This document shows, piece by piece, positions 46,301 through 54,903 of a stretch of 64,000 bases of DNA; the stretch's first letter is position 1; the number at the start of each line of letters is the position of its first letter. Made by a program: the position numbers and the translations under genes. The stretch lies in assembly GCA_020638955.1 (NCBI GenBank), contig JACKHO010000003.1, positions 372,001 to 436,000 on the forward strand, in the 5' to 3' direction. The notes beneath the pieces were generated by a model, which ran no database searches, had not been told where the DNA came from, and saw only the letters and a list, made by a program, of their open reading frames with translations. The DNA comes from Planctomycetaceae bacterium (GTDB taxonomy: Bacteria > Planctomycetota > Planctomycetia > Planctomycetales > Planctomycetaceae).

Positions 46301-46612
46301 CACACCGCCTGCGATCCAGGCGACACGATTGGTCAGTAGTGAGACTGATTGCCAACTGACGTGCTCTGGTTCCTCACCGACGAACAGCGGCGTCCAGGTC
46401 ATTCCTGCGTCGGTCGACTTCCAGACGGTGCCGCGATCCCCTACGGCCAGACCTGTACTCGCAACAAACTGGACGTCATGCAGCGTGGCGTCGTCCTGCA
46501 ATGCTGTGGCGACAAACTCCGGTGGAATATCAGCCGCACTCGTGAATGTTGACAGGAGAACAAACGCGAGCAGACACAGTCGGCGGAGCATGGAAGTCAG
46601 CGAGGAGAACAT
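43346..46612 (-). CDS. secreted Ycf48/BNR-repeat protein with degenerate PIG-L-like and DOMON-like domains
   Basis: A 1088-residue exported protein. Signal peptide: residues 1-26 (a second ATG at 46588 gives a shorter one). Residues about 30-340 form a Ycf48/BNR propeller with repeated GDRGTVWKSTDAGMTW-type blades. Residues about 345-560 resemble a PIG-L N-deacetylase: LLSLHAHPQRVSL in place of HPDDE, and PSVIVIDEPLPDDA in place of the His-Asp segment, so the zinc ligands seem lost. A helical TPR-like part (about 650-720) is followed by a C-terminal DOMON/CBM9-like domain (about 890-1088, with TIDQRGWTREACWRDAKYN). It lies 25 bp before the POTRA gene and 45 bp after wecB. It probably binds or organises sugars rather than cleaving them. 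Confidence 0.7.
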   Translation of the reverse strand: MFSSLTSMLRRLCLLAFVLLSTFTSAADIPPEFVATALQDDATLHDVQFVASTGLAVGDRGTVWKSTDAGMTWTPLFVGEEPEHVSWQSVSLLTNRVAWIAGGVIRPYEKTPVGVIYFTGDGGQTWTQLDSTPLPWLHDVRFFDLDNGVAIGETNARFPSGVFVTENGGRTWTPVSAKSAGRWRAGAFIDSENGVVVGDLGEHQVVARGQLLPAALPASGLANIHAVTASHDGRCWFAGDGALLMTSTNGGVSWGPADTPLPRELDDFANFSALAQVGNHVWVGGSPGSVIWHSSDNGASWQRQYTGSTVPLHSIHFVNEKQGCAVGSLGRIVTTTDGGAHWQEVRGGKRRLALLSLHAHPQRVSLPMLSKYACEEGYRCGVSIFSREDIGPDAHAVKQHDLELNACVLAAGGCESSVGWRLPLAVPGIARDRKRLHEDWSLLTDRRFAEVVISELVAQLRIWRPSVIVIDEPLPDDAAAMFLKQAVEAAVEQAGNPRAFTAHSQFCELSAWQVDKIVERRSVGSIGNFHLDPFDVLPRQQTTLGQSSRLAAACGDIPFDSPEQRHEFVVHSTSLSTASAKNSFWGDVSIAPNSDARRPVPPLRDVDIDKLLAQAKHRRMVTALSQQAISQTQQGGALLAQMDQLIGPLPPAEAAAQLSSLAETYRENGAWALAEETYANLVDRYPNEPAATEAMLWLVKYWTSTELNWQRLRAMTGTNTRTIKKTREQVSGEIEQALAISAESPSNTAREMRVQQYLQGLNPTETLQITPTSGDVNSVLSATNSELGGVSADQRLMKMKRWLEAANAMTDRIAVQHPALYESPDFQFIAASLNRRRQKHREADTINNRFLQGLNSDPWTIAARGEAYLLRPGAISPKPVIQCVQALRPPVLDGVLSDDCWQRSAEITLSDEPLSDDEFVGGLDTRGSEDSSKPRPLVMLCHDAEYLYLAASIPREPQLPAAPLQLPGRPRDADAGANDYLLISFDVDRDYATTYDFTIDQRGWTREACWRDAKYNPRWFVAAEADDLTWRIEAAIPFEELIPPGTQVGATWGLGVTRVMPGLGVHSWTGSGGAIPQPARFGLMTFGR

Positions 46613-46657
46613 GGTTCCATCTCCTGAATTGTCGAATGAATTCGTGTGAGTTCGATG

Positions 46658-47806
46658 TCAGGCGGCTTTCCGCTGGGTGGCCGCCGCACCCCAGTGCTGC
46701 TCCGCAATGAGCCGCACTGTGCGTTCTGCTGCATGCCCGTCACCATAAGGATTTTGTGTGATTTGCCGGGCCGCGTACGCCCGTTCGTCTGTCAGCAGCA
46801 GGGTGGCCTGCGACATGAGTCGCTCATAGCTGGTGCCAATGAGTTCCACGGCTCCGGTCTCGACCGCTTCGGGCCGCTCCGTCACTTCGCGCGTTACCAG
46901 CACGGGTTTGCCGAGGCTCGGGGCTTCTTCCTGAACACCGCCCGAGTCGGTAATGATGAGCGTGGAACGATCCATCAACCAAATGAATTCCGGGTAACTG
47001 GCAGGAGCGGTGAGCCGAATGTTGGGAATGCCCTCAAGCATTTCGTGAACCGGCTTTTGCACGTTGGGGTTCAAATGCACGGGATAGAGGAACTGCGTTT
47101 CCGGAAAACGCTGAGCCAAATCGGCCAGGCCGTTGAGGACCGAACGGAAACCGGCACCAAAATTCTCACGACGATGTCCCGTGATGAGGACCAGGCGTGC
47201 ATCACCGAGGAATTCGTACTTCTCATTCCAGACGCTGGCGTTCTCGCGTTCGCGAGCCGACGTCCAGAGCAGGGAGTCGATGACGGTGTTCCCGGTGACG
47301 TGAATTTGGCTCTCGGGAACGCCTTCACGCCGCAGGTTATCTGCTGATGATTCCGTCGGAGCACAGTGCAGGCTGGCGGTTAGACCCGCAATGCGGCGGT
47401 TGTACTCCTCCGGCCAAGGGGCGTTCATATTGCCGGTTCGCAAACCCGCTTCGACATGCACGAAAGGGAGACGATTGTAAAATGCAACCATTGCGGCGGT
47501 CATGACCGTGGTAGTGTCTCCCTGCGCGACAATGCAGTCGGGAGTCGTTGAACTGACCACCGAGTTGAGGTGCTCGATGAGCCGCGACGTCAGTCCTGCC
47601 AACGTCTGATTGGGACGCATGACGTCGAGATTCAAATCGGGCTGAATGCCAAAGTAACCCAGCACCTGGGCCAGCATTTCGCGATGCTGCCCAGTCGAAC
47701 AGACGAGCGGCTCAATTAAGGCATGACGCTGTGCCTGCTGAATAACGGGAGCCAGCTTGATGGCCTCGGGCCTTGTGCCGAGGACGATGAGTGAACGAGT
47801 TGACAT
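46658..47806 (-). CDS. wecB: UDP-N-acetylglucosamine 2-epimerase
   Basis: A 382-residue enzyme that interconverts UDP-GlcNAc and UDP-ManNAc, a cytoplasmic step toward ManNAc-containing polysaccharide. Family marks: VLGTRPEAIKLAPV near the N-terminus, QGDTTTVMTAAM, PFVHVEAGLRTG (catalytic and allosteric UDP-GlcNAc region) and TDSGGVQEEAPSLGKPVL (sugar-nucleotide binding). Length is normal for the family. It lies 30 bp after the glycosyltransferase gene in the minus-strand run. Confidence 0.95.
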   Translation of the reverse strand: MSTRSLIVLGTRPEAIKLAPVIQQAQRHALIEPLVCSTGQHREMLAQVLGYFGIQPDLNLDVMRPNQTLAGLTSRLIEHLNSVVSSTTPDCIVAQGDTTTVMTAAMVAFYNRLPFVHVEAGLRTGNMNAPWPEEYNRRIAGLTASLHCAPTESSADNLRREGVPESQIHVTGNTVIDSLLWTSARERENASVWNEKYEFLGDARLVLITGHRRENFGAGFRSVLNGLADLAQRFPETQFLYPVHLNPNVQKPVHEMLEGIPNIRLTAPASYPEFIWLMDRSTLIITDSGGVQEEAPSLGKPVLVTREVTERPEAVETGAVELIGTSYERLMSQATLLLTDERAYAARQITQNPYGDGHAAERTVRLIAEQHWGAAATQRKAA

Positions 47807-47836
47807 GCGGCTCCTCCTTGAGCGCGGGAGATATTT

Positions 47837-48994
47837 TCAGGCGGCTTTGCGGGCGGTCGTTGTCTTTGTGGGAAACGGAACTGTGTGGGACGAATCGGTC
47901 GTGGCACGTGCGTCACCGTAGATGTCGGCCAGACGCGACTCCATGGCTTCCCAACTGTATCCCTGCAGGAACAACTCTCTCGCTCGCGTTGCGTATTCGT
48001 TGAGTGTTGCACGCCGAGCGATGAGCGAATTCAGGAATGCGGACAGGGCCGTTTCGTCGGAGTACGGATTACTATGCCCCGCACTATGAGCGTTTACCCA
48101 ATTCGAAACCTTTGCCTCCGAGTTCACAATGACGGGGCGACCGACGCTCAGCGCGTCGTAGATTTTGTTCGGGCTGGCAAGAATGTGATTGCGGCACGTG
48201 GGAGCGTACATGGCCAGCAGGGCGTCGCAACTGGCGGCGACTTCCAACGACTGCTGCGGCGTAATGTGTCCCAGAAATTCGACAATGGGATCTTTGAGGA
48301 ACACGTTCGCCGAATAGTCGTCAGCCGCCCAGCCAGCGGCAATGATGCGAAAATCAGGGACCTGCTTCGCTGCGTTCAGCAGTTGTTCCACGCCGCGGTC
48401 GCGTGCGAGTGTGCCACTGACGAAGACCTTGGGTGATCCTGTCGGAAACTGAAATGCCAGGTCAGGGCCAGGATCGGACGGGTAATTCCCGATGACTGTT
48501 GTTTTCCTGCGCGCCCAGCCGAATGTTTCGAAGCGGACATCGTCTGTGGCGATAAGTTGATCACACCACCACCGCGTGGCTTGAACGAGTCCAAAGACGG
48601 ATGCGCGAATTGGCCATGAGCGATGCGACTGTCGATCGATATGACTGTCGAACACGTCGCAGGTCAGTTTCCGAAATGCCCAGCCTTTCAGCCAGCCAAT
48701 CCGGAGAATGTTGTCTTCATTGACGGCATGAACGGCGTCGGGACGGAGTTGCCTGAGTGTCTTAATGGCATGCCGCGTGAACGCCCGTTGTCCCGACCAT
48801 GTGGAGCCGAGGTTCGGCACGGCATGATCAACAACGTGCCGCGTTGTACCTGGAAGTTCGGACGACTTATTGACATCGGGACGGCGGTTCCAGCCTACGA
48901 AATGGACGTCATGCCCCAGCGTGACGAGCGTAGCGCACGTCTTCGCAATGCGAACGTCTGAACCATCATTTCCGTAGACTACCGCGATTTTCAT
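47837..48994 (-). CDS. family 4 glycosyltransferase
   Basis: A 385-residue GT-B fold enzyme. The N-terminal domain starts with MKIAVVYGNDGSDVRIAKTC and the C-terminal domain has GTLARDRGVEQLL, then LASPNKIYDALSVGRPVIVN, with the GT4-type nucleotide-sugar site. It probably adds one sugar to a lipid-linked intermediate in the cytoplasm. Donor and acceptor cannot be told. It starts 9 bp after the polymerase-like gene, so the two are almost certainly co-transcribed. Confidence 0.88.
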   Translation of the reverse strand: MKIAVVYGNDGSDVRIAKTCATLVTLGHDVHFVGWNRRPDVNKSSELPGTTRHVVDHAVPNLGSTWSGQRAFTRHAIKTLRQLRPDAVHAVNEDNILRIGWLKGWAFRKLTCDVFDSHIDRQSHRSWPIRASVFGLVQATRWWCDQLIATDDVRFETFGWARRKTTVIGNYPSDPGPDLAFQFPTGSPKVFVSGTLARDRGVEQLLNAAKQVPDFRIIAAGWAADDYSANVFLKDPIVEFLGHITPQQSLEVAASCDALLAMYAPTCRNHILASPNKIYDALSVGRPVIVNSEAKVSNWVNAHSAGHSNPYSDETALSAFLNSLIARRATLNEYATRARELFLQGYSWEAMESRLADIYGDARATTDSSHTVPFPTKTTTARKAA

Positions 48995-49003
48995 GGATGT
49001 TCA

Positions 49004-50383
49004 CTAGGCCGTAGTGGCGACCTGTTCTGGCAACGAACTCATTTGTTGTTGTGGAGTAGAAGGAACTGTTTGCTGTTGGGGACGAATAGGACTCACCGGC
49101 AGCCCCAACACTTTGAGCAGACAATAACTGAGCGACAGCATGAGTAGTCCGGCGAGGCCGACTGTATAAGGCTGGCCTCGAATTCCGATGACACTCAAGT
49201 AAATAACTTGCGGTCCCAGTCCGATGAGGAACCAGGGATTGGAGACAATTTGCCGACTCAGCCAAGCCAGGAAAACGCCTTCCAGAAACATGAACGGCAG
49301 CCCACGCCAACCCCAGAAGTTAATGTACCAGTCTCCGAAAACACCGGGTGGGTGCATCATGTTGTTTTCGATCGCCTTCTGCCCGAAAAGCGCCACCGCG
49401 ACAACACGGTTGGGATCGCGCGGCTTTAGCCCGGGAAAATACTCACCGGGAAGATAGAAGAACGCGAGGCGCCGATAACTGGCGCCGTCAACATACGGCT
49501 CGAAGTCGGGGAACAGAGCGCAAATGCCCACGAAGTGGTCGTGGTAGTTGAGCGGATCGAGGGTCAGTGCATCTTGGTACGCTTCAGCACTGAACACAAA
49601 TGTCACCATTTCTCCGGTGGTCATGCTGTGCATGCGGTGACGCAACGGGAGCATGGCCACTGTCAGCATGCCAATCATTCCAAAGGCGGCGGTCGCCATC
49701 ATGAGTCGGCCCAGGGAAATCCGATGTGCAAACACCCATCCCCCAATGAGTGACCCCAGCATTCCAATCGCGGGACCACGGGTACCACGACTGAAGATAA
49801 AGAGAGCCAAGGCAAACACAATGGGATAAACCGTTCCCGCGACGCGGTAACGACCGCGAAGAAACGGCGAAAGGAAACCCGGGAAATACGAGATGTAGAA
49901 CAGGTTTCCCCACACGGCTCCGAGTAGTCCAGCGCGTTGTTCGCGAAGTTCCATTCGGCGGGCAGAGAGGACGTTGGCCAGCGTCACACCGCTGGCATGA
50001 ATCCAGCCCAGCCACGCAATCACACCCACGACGGCGCACAACACAAAGAGAGCATTGAGTCGCGGCTGAAGCTGGTCGTGTTTCAGCAACTCAAACGTCT
50101 GCACGTAAGGCTTCTTGGAAGCAATGATCATATAGAAGTGCCAGCCGCAACCAATGAGCACGATTCCGCAAAGAGAGTAGAGTCCGGCTGCGACGTGAAT
50201 CGAAAAAGGGTCCACCGTCCGGTCATACCAGGCCGGGCCGATACAGGGGACAATTCCATGAATAAGCCCTAAGCCACCAAACAGCAACGACTTAAGAAGC
50301 CCGTGCCGCAGTCGGCGCGCACCGTCCCATGCCTCCCAGAAGGCATAGACAGCGATCACTAAGTGTATAAGCCGCAAGTACAT
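49004..50383 (-). CDS. polytopic membrane protein, O-antigen-polymerase-like
   Basis: A 459-residue integral membrane protein with about eleven predicted TM segments (for example AAGLYSLCGIVLIGCGWHFY, ALFVLCAVVGVIAWLGW and LAGLLMLSLSYCLLKVLGLP). A long extracytoplasmic loop (about 250-350) contains the LDPLNYHDHFVGICALFPD region. Such a loop with charged residues is typical for Wzy-type polymerases, which are poorly conserved in sequence, so the assignment rests on topology and context. It is the first gene of the six-gene run, followed by the GT4, WecB and other genes. The ATG is at 50383. Confidence 0.7.
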   Translation of the reverse strand: MYLRLIHLVIAVYAFWEAWDGARRLRHGLLKSLLFGGLGLIHGIVPCIGPAWYDRTVDPFSIHVAAGLYSLCGIVLIGCGWHFYMIIASKKPYVQTFELLKHDQLQPRLNALFVLCAVVGVIAWLGWIHASGVTLANVLSARRMELREQRAGLLGAVWGNLFYISYFPGFLSPFLRGRYRVAGTVYPIVFALALFIFSRGTRGPAIGMLGSLIGGWVFAHRISLGRLMMATAAFGMIGMLTVAMLPLRHRMHSMTTGEMVTFVFSAEAYQDALTLDPLNYHDHFVGICALFPDFEPYVDGASYRRLAFFYLPGEYFPGLKPRDPNRVVAVALFGQKAIENNMMHPPGVFGDWYINFWGWRGLPFMFLEGVFLAWLSRQIVSNPWFLIGLGPQVIYLSVIGIRGQPYTVGLAGLLMLSLSYCLLKVLGLPVSPIRPQQQTVPSTPQQQMSSLPEQVATTA

Positions 50384-50450
50384 ACAGCGGGTGAATCCTC
50401 CGTGATTCCGGCACTGCAGCGACAGAATTCCAGCCAGAGTCCTTCCCTGA

Positions 50451-50489
50451 CTTGAATCTTTTTACCCCGTTTTCCGAAAAAGGGTCAAG
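50451..50489. repeat. imperfect inverted repeat, possible terminator
   Basis: CTTGA and CTTTTT arms pair with AAAAAG and TCAAG around a 13-nt loop, with a 2x2 internal bulge. It lies between the phoB stop and the polymerase start, both on the minus strand, so it may partly end the phosphate operon. There is no clean T run after the stem. Confidence 0.35.
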
Positions 50490-50618
50490 ATGGAAGAGCC
50501 TGCGGTGTGGTCTTATGGGGCACGAATTCGAGTCGACCCGCGACTGAAGACGGCTCTTTCGAGCCCGCGACTGCGGACAGGAAAGCCCCGCCACCGCAAA
50601 AGAGAAGTGAGTTTGTAA

Positions 50619-51314
50619 CTACTTACTCGCCATTGGTTTGAAGCGGTAGCCAATGCCGCGTACGGTGTCGATGACTTCGGCACGCTCTCCGAGTTTCACG
50701 CGGAGCGATCGAATATGAACATCAATGGTTCGCGCACTGGAATTCGCGTCTTCTCCGCGAGCACAGTCAAGAAGTTCGTTCCGGGTGAATGTGCGTCCGG
50801 GCTGGCTGGCCAAAGTCCACAGCATGCGGAACTCTGTCGGCGTGAGAATGAGCTCCTGGCCGTCGAGTGTGGCGACATACCGTGTGCGGTCGACTTCAAT
50901 TCCCGATATCGAAAGTGTTTCGCGGTCGTCGGAGTCGGGAGGCGTGCGACGCAGCAAAGCTTTCACCCGTTCAATGAGCGGACGTGTTTTGAACGGCTTG
51001 GAGACGTAGTCATCGGCCCCGAGGCTGAAGCCTACGACTTCATCCATTTCATCTTCCCGGGCCGTCAGCATGAGGATACGCGTGTTCTTGGTCTTCGCGT
51101 CTGCCCGCAGTTCCCGGCATACCTGCCAGCCGTCAGGCGGCGGAATCATGATGTCGAGAATGATGACATCGGGCAGTGCCTGCCGGGCGCGCTGCAGTGC
51201 GTCGCGACCGTTCGTGGCGGTCAGGACGTCGAATCCTTCTCGTTCAAAGTTGTATTTCAGACCTTCCAGAATGGGGAGGTCATCTTCAACGATGAGAACT
51301 AACGGCTTGGTCAT
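50619..51314 (-). CDS. phoB: PhoB-type response regulator
   Basis: A 231-residue OmpR/PhoB-family regulator. The receiver domain has the acidic pocket EDD (10-12), phospho-acceptor Asp54 in ILDIMIPPPDG, the conserved Thr, and Lys106 in SKPFK. The winged-helix DNA-binding domain (about 135-230) ends with IDTVRGIGYRFKP. The start ATG overlaps the phoU stop by 4 bp (ATGA), so translation is coupled. It is the last gene of the phosphate operon, and it presumably switches the pst genes on at low phosphate. A partner PhoR kinase is not found in the window. Confidence 0.92.
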   Translation of the reverse strand: MTKPLVLIVEDDLPILEGLKYNFEREGFDVLTATNGRDALQRARQALPDVIILDIMIPPPDGWQVCRELRADAKTKNTRILMLTAREDEMDEVVGFSLGADDYVSKPFKTRPLIERVKALLRRTPPDSDDRETLSISGIEVDRTRYVATLDGQELILTPTEFRMLWTLASQPGRTFTRNELLDCARGEDANSSARTIDVHIRSLRVKLGERAEVIDTVRGIGYRFKPMASK

Positions 51315-51991
51315 GAATTTGCCGGCTGGGAGTTCAGTTTTCGTGAGTGGCGAATAATGCGGCCTTCCACAAGGTAAACGACATCTTCCGCGATGTTCGT
51401 GGCGTGGTCGGCAACACGTTCCACCTGCCTCACGGCAGAAAACATATGTAACGAAGCATCCAGGTGACTCGGATGTTCGTGCATGTAGGCAATGAGTTGT
51501 TGAATCATGGTGCGATTGAGCGCGTCGACTTCTTCATCTTCCACGCACACCTTGCGGGCTGCGGCGCTGTCGAGTTCGACGTAGGCATCAATGCTGCGGT
51601 GGAGCATGTCGACCGCCCGGCCCGCCATGTCTTTGAGCTGATCAGGAATTTGTACCTGGCTCGATTCCAATAGTCCGCAGGCACGCTCGGAAATATTGAC
51701 GGCCAAATCGGCCACGCGCTCAAGTTCCGCCGAAATTTTCATGACGGCCGTAATGCGGCGCAAGTCGATAGCAACTGGCTGATACAGCGCCAGAATCTTG
51801 AGGCAGGCGTCTTCGATTTCGACGTCAATGCGGTCGATTTCATCATCGTCGCTGGCAATTCGGCGGGACTCTTCAAAGTCCGGATTGCTGAGTTGCTCAA
51901 CGGCCCGATGAATCATGTCTTCGACGCGCGAACACATTGCCAGCAGGTCCTTGTGGAGGGCCGCAATGTCTGTCTGCATATGTACTGACAT
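51311..51991 (-). CDS. phoU: phosphate-signalling protein PhoU
   Basis: A 226-residue, all-helical PhoU with two repeated three-helix bundles. The metal-binding E/DxxxD motifs are visible (IDRIDVEIEDACL in the first half, DEEVDALNRTM in the second), and the family's C-terminal ERVADHATNIAEDVVYLVEG is present. PhoU restrains the Pst transporter and the Pho response when phosphate is plentiful. AAAGGA lies about 9 nt before the ATG. It sits between pstB (35 bp) and phoB (4-bp overlap). Confidence 0.94.
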   Translation of the reverse strand: MSVHMQTDIAALHKDLLAMCSRVEDMIHRAVEQLSNPDFEESRRIASDDDEIDRIDVEIEDACLKILALYQPVAIDLRRITAVMKISAELERVADLAVNISERACGLLESSQVQIPDQLKDMAGRAVDMLHRSIDAYVELDSAAARKVCVEDEEVDALNRTMIQQLIAYMHEHPSHLDASLHMFSAVRQVERVADHATNIAEDVVYLVEGRIIRHSRKLNSQPANS

Positions 51992-52026
51992 GAGTGGTGT
52001 CCTTTAGCGAGGCAAGGCGGAACGCA

Positions 52027-52878
52027 TCAGCCAAAACGTCCGGTAATGTAATCTTCCGTCTGCTGTTCTTTGGGAGTGGTGAACAGCGTCTGGGTACCAC
52101 CGAACTCCACCATTTTTCCCTGATAGAAAAAGGCGGTGCAGTCACTCACGCGCGCGGCCTGCTGCATGTTGTGAGTCACGATGACAATGGTGTAGTTCGA
52201 CTTCAGTTCGAAAATGAGATCTTCAATGCGGGCAGTCGAGGCGGGGTCGAGTGCCGAGGCTGGTTCGTCCATTAGCAACACGTCTGGACTCGTCGCCAGT
52301 GCCCGAGCAATACAGAGCCGCTGCTGCTGTCCACCGGAGAGTGCCATGGCGGAGTCGTTCAGACGATCTTTCACTTCTTCCCAAAGGGCAGCCCGCCTCA
52401 GGCATGACTCGACGAGCTCGGTCAGCGCGGCATAGTTATTCTGCCCAGCAATGCGCGGCCCGAAGGCGACATTGTCGAAAATGGATTTCGGAAACGGCGT
52501 GGACTTCTGAAACACCATGCCGACGCGTTTGCGCAGGGCCACGACGTCGACCTGGGGATCGTAAATGTTAATTCCTTCCAGCAACACCTCACCGGTATGC
52601 CGCGTGCCCAGCACGATATCGTTCATGCGGTTGAGAGTACGCAGGAACGTACTCTTGCCGCATCCCGACGGGCCAATGAGTGCGGTGACGGCGCGTTCTG
52701 GAATCTTAGCGGATATGTCAAACAGCGCCTGTTTTTCGCTGTAGTAGAAGTCGAGATTCCGCGTTTCAATTTTGGTGCGATTTTGCGCAGCGGCATTTGC
52801 CTTCTGCTTGTCTGCTTCACTTCCCCGCGAACCGAGGGCGGTGGTGACTTGAATCAGTGGTGGGACGGGCTTTTCCAT
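52027..52878 (-). CDS. pstB: phosphate ABC transporter ATPase PstB
   Basis: A 283-residue ATPase that powers phosphate import. Walker A is GPSGCGKST. The PstB-specific LRTLNRMND follows, then VGMVFQKSTPFPKSIFDNVAFGPR, the ABC signature LSGGQQQR, Walker B VLLMDEPASALDP and the H-loop in VIVTHNM. An N-terminal extension of about 35 residues is longer than in E. coli PstB (257 residues). It is 13 bp downstream of pstA. Confidence 0.96.
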   Translation of the reverse strand: MEKPVPPLIQVTTALGSRGSEADKQKANAAAQNRTKIETRNLDFYYSEKQALFDISAKIPERAVTALIGPSGCGKSTFLRTLNRMNDIVLGTRHTGEVLLEGINIYDPQVDVVALRKRVGMVFQKSTPFPKSIFDNVAFGPRIAGQNNYAALTELVESCLRRAALWEEVKDRLNDSAMALSGGQQQRLCIARALATSPDVLLMDEPASALDPASTARIEDLIFELKSNYTIVIVTHNMQQAARVSDCTAFFYQGKMVEFGGTQTLFTTPKEQQTEDYITGRFG

Positions 52879-52891
52879 GTGTGGGCAGCAA

Positions 52892-53884
52892 CTACCAGTT
52901 TAGGTGCTTTTGAGCACGGTTCCGGATGTAGATTGCCAATCCGTTGATGGCCATTAAGACAACAAGGAGCACAATAATCCCTGCGGCGACCTTGTGAGTG
53001 AATATCGGGCGTGGATCGGAAGCCCAATTGTAAAGTGTGGCCGGCAAGGCCGTGTAGCTACTGAATGGGACCTGCAGCAAAAGTTCCGGCGAACTGAGCA
53101 ACTCCGTTGGGCTTTCCACACCGGGAGGACACTCAAAAATCGATACCCCGCATCCCACCACAATGAGCGGAGCCGTTTCTCCAATGGCGCGGGAAATGGA
53201 GAGGATGACGCCCGTCATGATTCCAGGAAGTGCTGCGGGGAGTACCTGCCCCGAAACCGTTTGCCAGCGCGTGGCTCCAAGTGCAATCGACGCATGTCGC
53301 AACGACTGCGGCACAGCTCGGAGTGCTTCCTGCGTGGCCACAATAATGACTGGCAGGCTGAGCAGGCTGAGAGTCAGCGCGCCGGAAATGATCGTGGACC
53401 CCAGTGGCAACGGCATGTACATGCCCAGTGGCCCCTGCACGACCAACTCTTTGTGCGCGAAGATGTCGAACATCCGAGCAAACACCGTCAGCCCCAGAAT
53501 GCCGTAAACAATCGACGGAACGCCCGCCAGGTTGGACAGGTTCAGTTTAATAACGCGAGTCAGCCACGAATCTGTCGAGTACTCTTCCAGATAAACGGCG
53601 GCACCAATTCCAACGGGTATGGAGAGCACGCAGGTCAGCAGCATGAGCCAGAAACTTCCCCACAGCGCCGGAAGAATTCCAGAGTCTGCAGGCTTCAGTT
53701 CGTCCTTGTAATTCGACAGGAAGTGCCAGTTTACGTAAGCCAGTCCTTGCCAAAGAATGACGAACAGCAGCGTGACGAGTATTGCCATTGCCGACCAGGT
53801 GGCCAGCCAACAGGCATATTCAAACCAGCGACCGCGTTGACGTGATCGGCTGAGGAGTTCGGTCGCGATGGAGGTATCGGACAT
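52892..53884 (-). CDS. pstA: phosphate ABC transporter permease PstA
   Basis: A 330-residue inner-membrane permease with six or more TM segments and the PstA-type cytoplasmic loop EALRAVPQSLRHASIALGATRWQT that docks to PstB. SIPVGIGAAVYLEEYSTDSW and GVPSIVYGILGL are further family blocks. The open frame reaches back to 53920, but the ATG at 53884 shares its A with the stop TAA of pstC (TAATG), a strong sign of translational coupling. Confidence 0.93.
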   Translation of the reverse strand: MSDTSIATELLSRSRQRGRWFEYACWLATWSAMAILVTLLFVILWQGLAYVNWHFLSNYKDELKPADSGILPALWGSFWLMLLTCVLSIPVGIGAAVYLEEYSTDSWLTRVIKLNLSNLAGVPSIVYGILGLTVFARMFDIFAHKELVVQGPLGMYMPLPLGSTIISGALTLSLLSLPVIIVATQEALRAVPQSLRHASIALGATRWQTVSGQVLPAALPGIMTGVILSISRAIGETAPLIVVGCGVSIFECPPGVESPTELLSSPELLLQVPFSSYTALPATLYNWASDPRPIFTHKVAAGIIVLLVVLMAINGLAIYIRNRAQKHLNW

Positions 53885-54837
53885 TACTGATACTCCTCTC
53901 TGAATCGCCGCATGATCCACTGCGAGAGAATGTTCATCGTCAGTGTGATGAGAAACAGCGACATCGCCACGCCGTAGAGACTCTGGTATGGAAAGGTGCC
54001 TACGGGAGCCTCACCACTGCGGACGTTCACAATGTAGGCAGTCATTGACATGACCGATTTCAGCGGATTCATGGACATATCCGCCTTGCTTCCACCTGCA
54101 ATGGCCACCGCCATCGTTTCACCTATGGCCCGTGAAATCGCGAGAATAAAGGCCGCCACAATCCCCGAGAACGCTGCGGGCACCACGATTTTGAGACTCA
54201 CGTCAAAGCGGTTTGCCCCAAGTGCGTAACCAGCTTCGCGGAGGGATTTCGGCACAGCGCGAATGGCGTCTTCACTCAGTGAAGCGACCATGGGGACAAT
54301 CATAATGCCCACAACAAGCCCCGCACTGAGGCCATTGAACGTTTCAACACGAACGCCAATCAACCCAAAGAGAGGTTGCAGAACGTAGGGAGTTATGAAT
54401 TTCAGGGCGAAGAAACCGTACACAATGGTTGGAATACCAGCCAGGATTTCCAAACTTGGCTTGATGATGGCGCGCGTTCGTTCGCTGGCATACTCGCTCA
54501 AGTAAACAGCCGATGCCAATCCCACGGGCAGACTGACGACCGCGGCAATTCCGGCAACCATCAATGTGCTCAGCAGGAGCGGCAGCACGCCAAAATTGGG
54601 CGATTTGTAATCGGTGCTCGTGCCCGTCAGAAATTTCCAGATGGGAAACTGCTGAAAGAATGCTTCGCCACCCGTGACGTTGTAAACGCACTCATTGAAC
54701 AGCACGAGCATGATGCCCAGGGTCGTGAGGATGGAAACACCCGCACAGCAGAACAGCGCGCATTTCACCGCAGATTCCCAGAGCGACCGCCACGATCTGC
54801 GCTTCGTGAGGTCAAACGGTAGTTTCGAGTCTGGCAT
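53884..54837 (-). CDS. pstC: phosphate ABC transporter permease PstC
   Basis: A 317-residue permease pairing with PstA: an N-terminal TM at about 25-45, SLPVGLASAVYLSEYA, GIPTIVYGFFALKFI and the EAA loop RAVPKSLREAGYALGANRFDV. The frame extends to a TTG at 54870, but that lies inside a stable hairpin (54867-54891). The ATG at 54837 is preferred although no clear Shine-Dalgarno precedes it. Low translation of the permeases relative to PstS would make sense for this operon. Confidence 0.92.
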   Translation of the reverse strand: MPDSKLPFDLTKRRSWRSLWESAVKCALFCCAGVSILTTLGIMLVLFNECVYNVTGGEAFFQQFPIWKFLTGTSTDYKSPNFGVLPLLLSTLMVAGIAAVVSLPVGLASAVYLSEYASERTRAIIKPSLEILAGIPTIVYGFFALKFITPYVLQPLFGLIGVRVETFNGLSAGLVVGIMIVPMVASLSEDAIRAVPKSLREAGYALGANRFDVSLKIVVPAAFSGIVAAFILAISRAIGETMAVAIAGGSKADMSMNPLKSVMSMTAYIVNVRSGEAPVGTFPYQSLYGVAMSLFLITLTMNILSQWIMRRFREEYQ

Positions 54838-54866
54838 GAATGTCACACGCACAACATGGTGGTCAT

Positions 54867-54891
54867 CCAAGGCCCCGATCTAGGGCCTTGG
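54867..54891 (-). promoter_or_regulatory. hairpin between pstS and pstC
   Basis: A perfect 9-bp stem (arms 54867-54875 and 54883-54891, GC-rich) with a 7-nt loop lies just past the pstS stop. No T run follows, so it is more likely an mRNA stabiliser or partial attenuator that raises pstS over pstCAB than a full terminator. Confidence 0.6.
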
Positions 54892-54903
54892 CCAACGCGA
54901 ACA

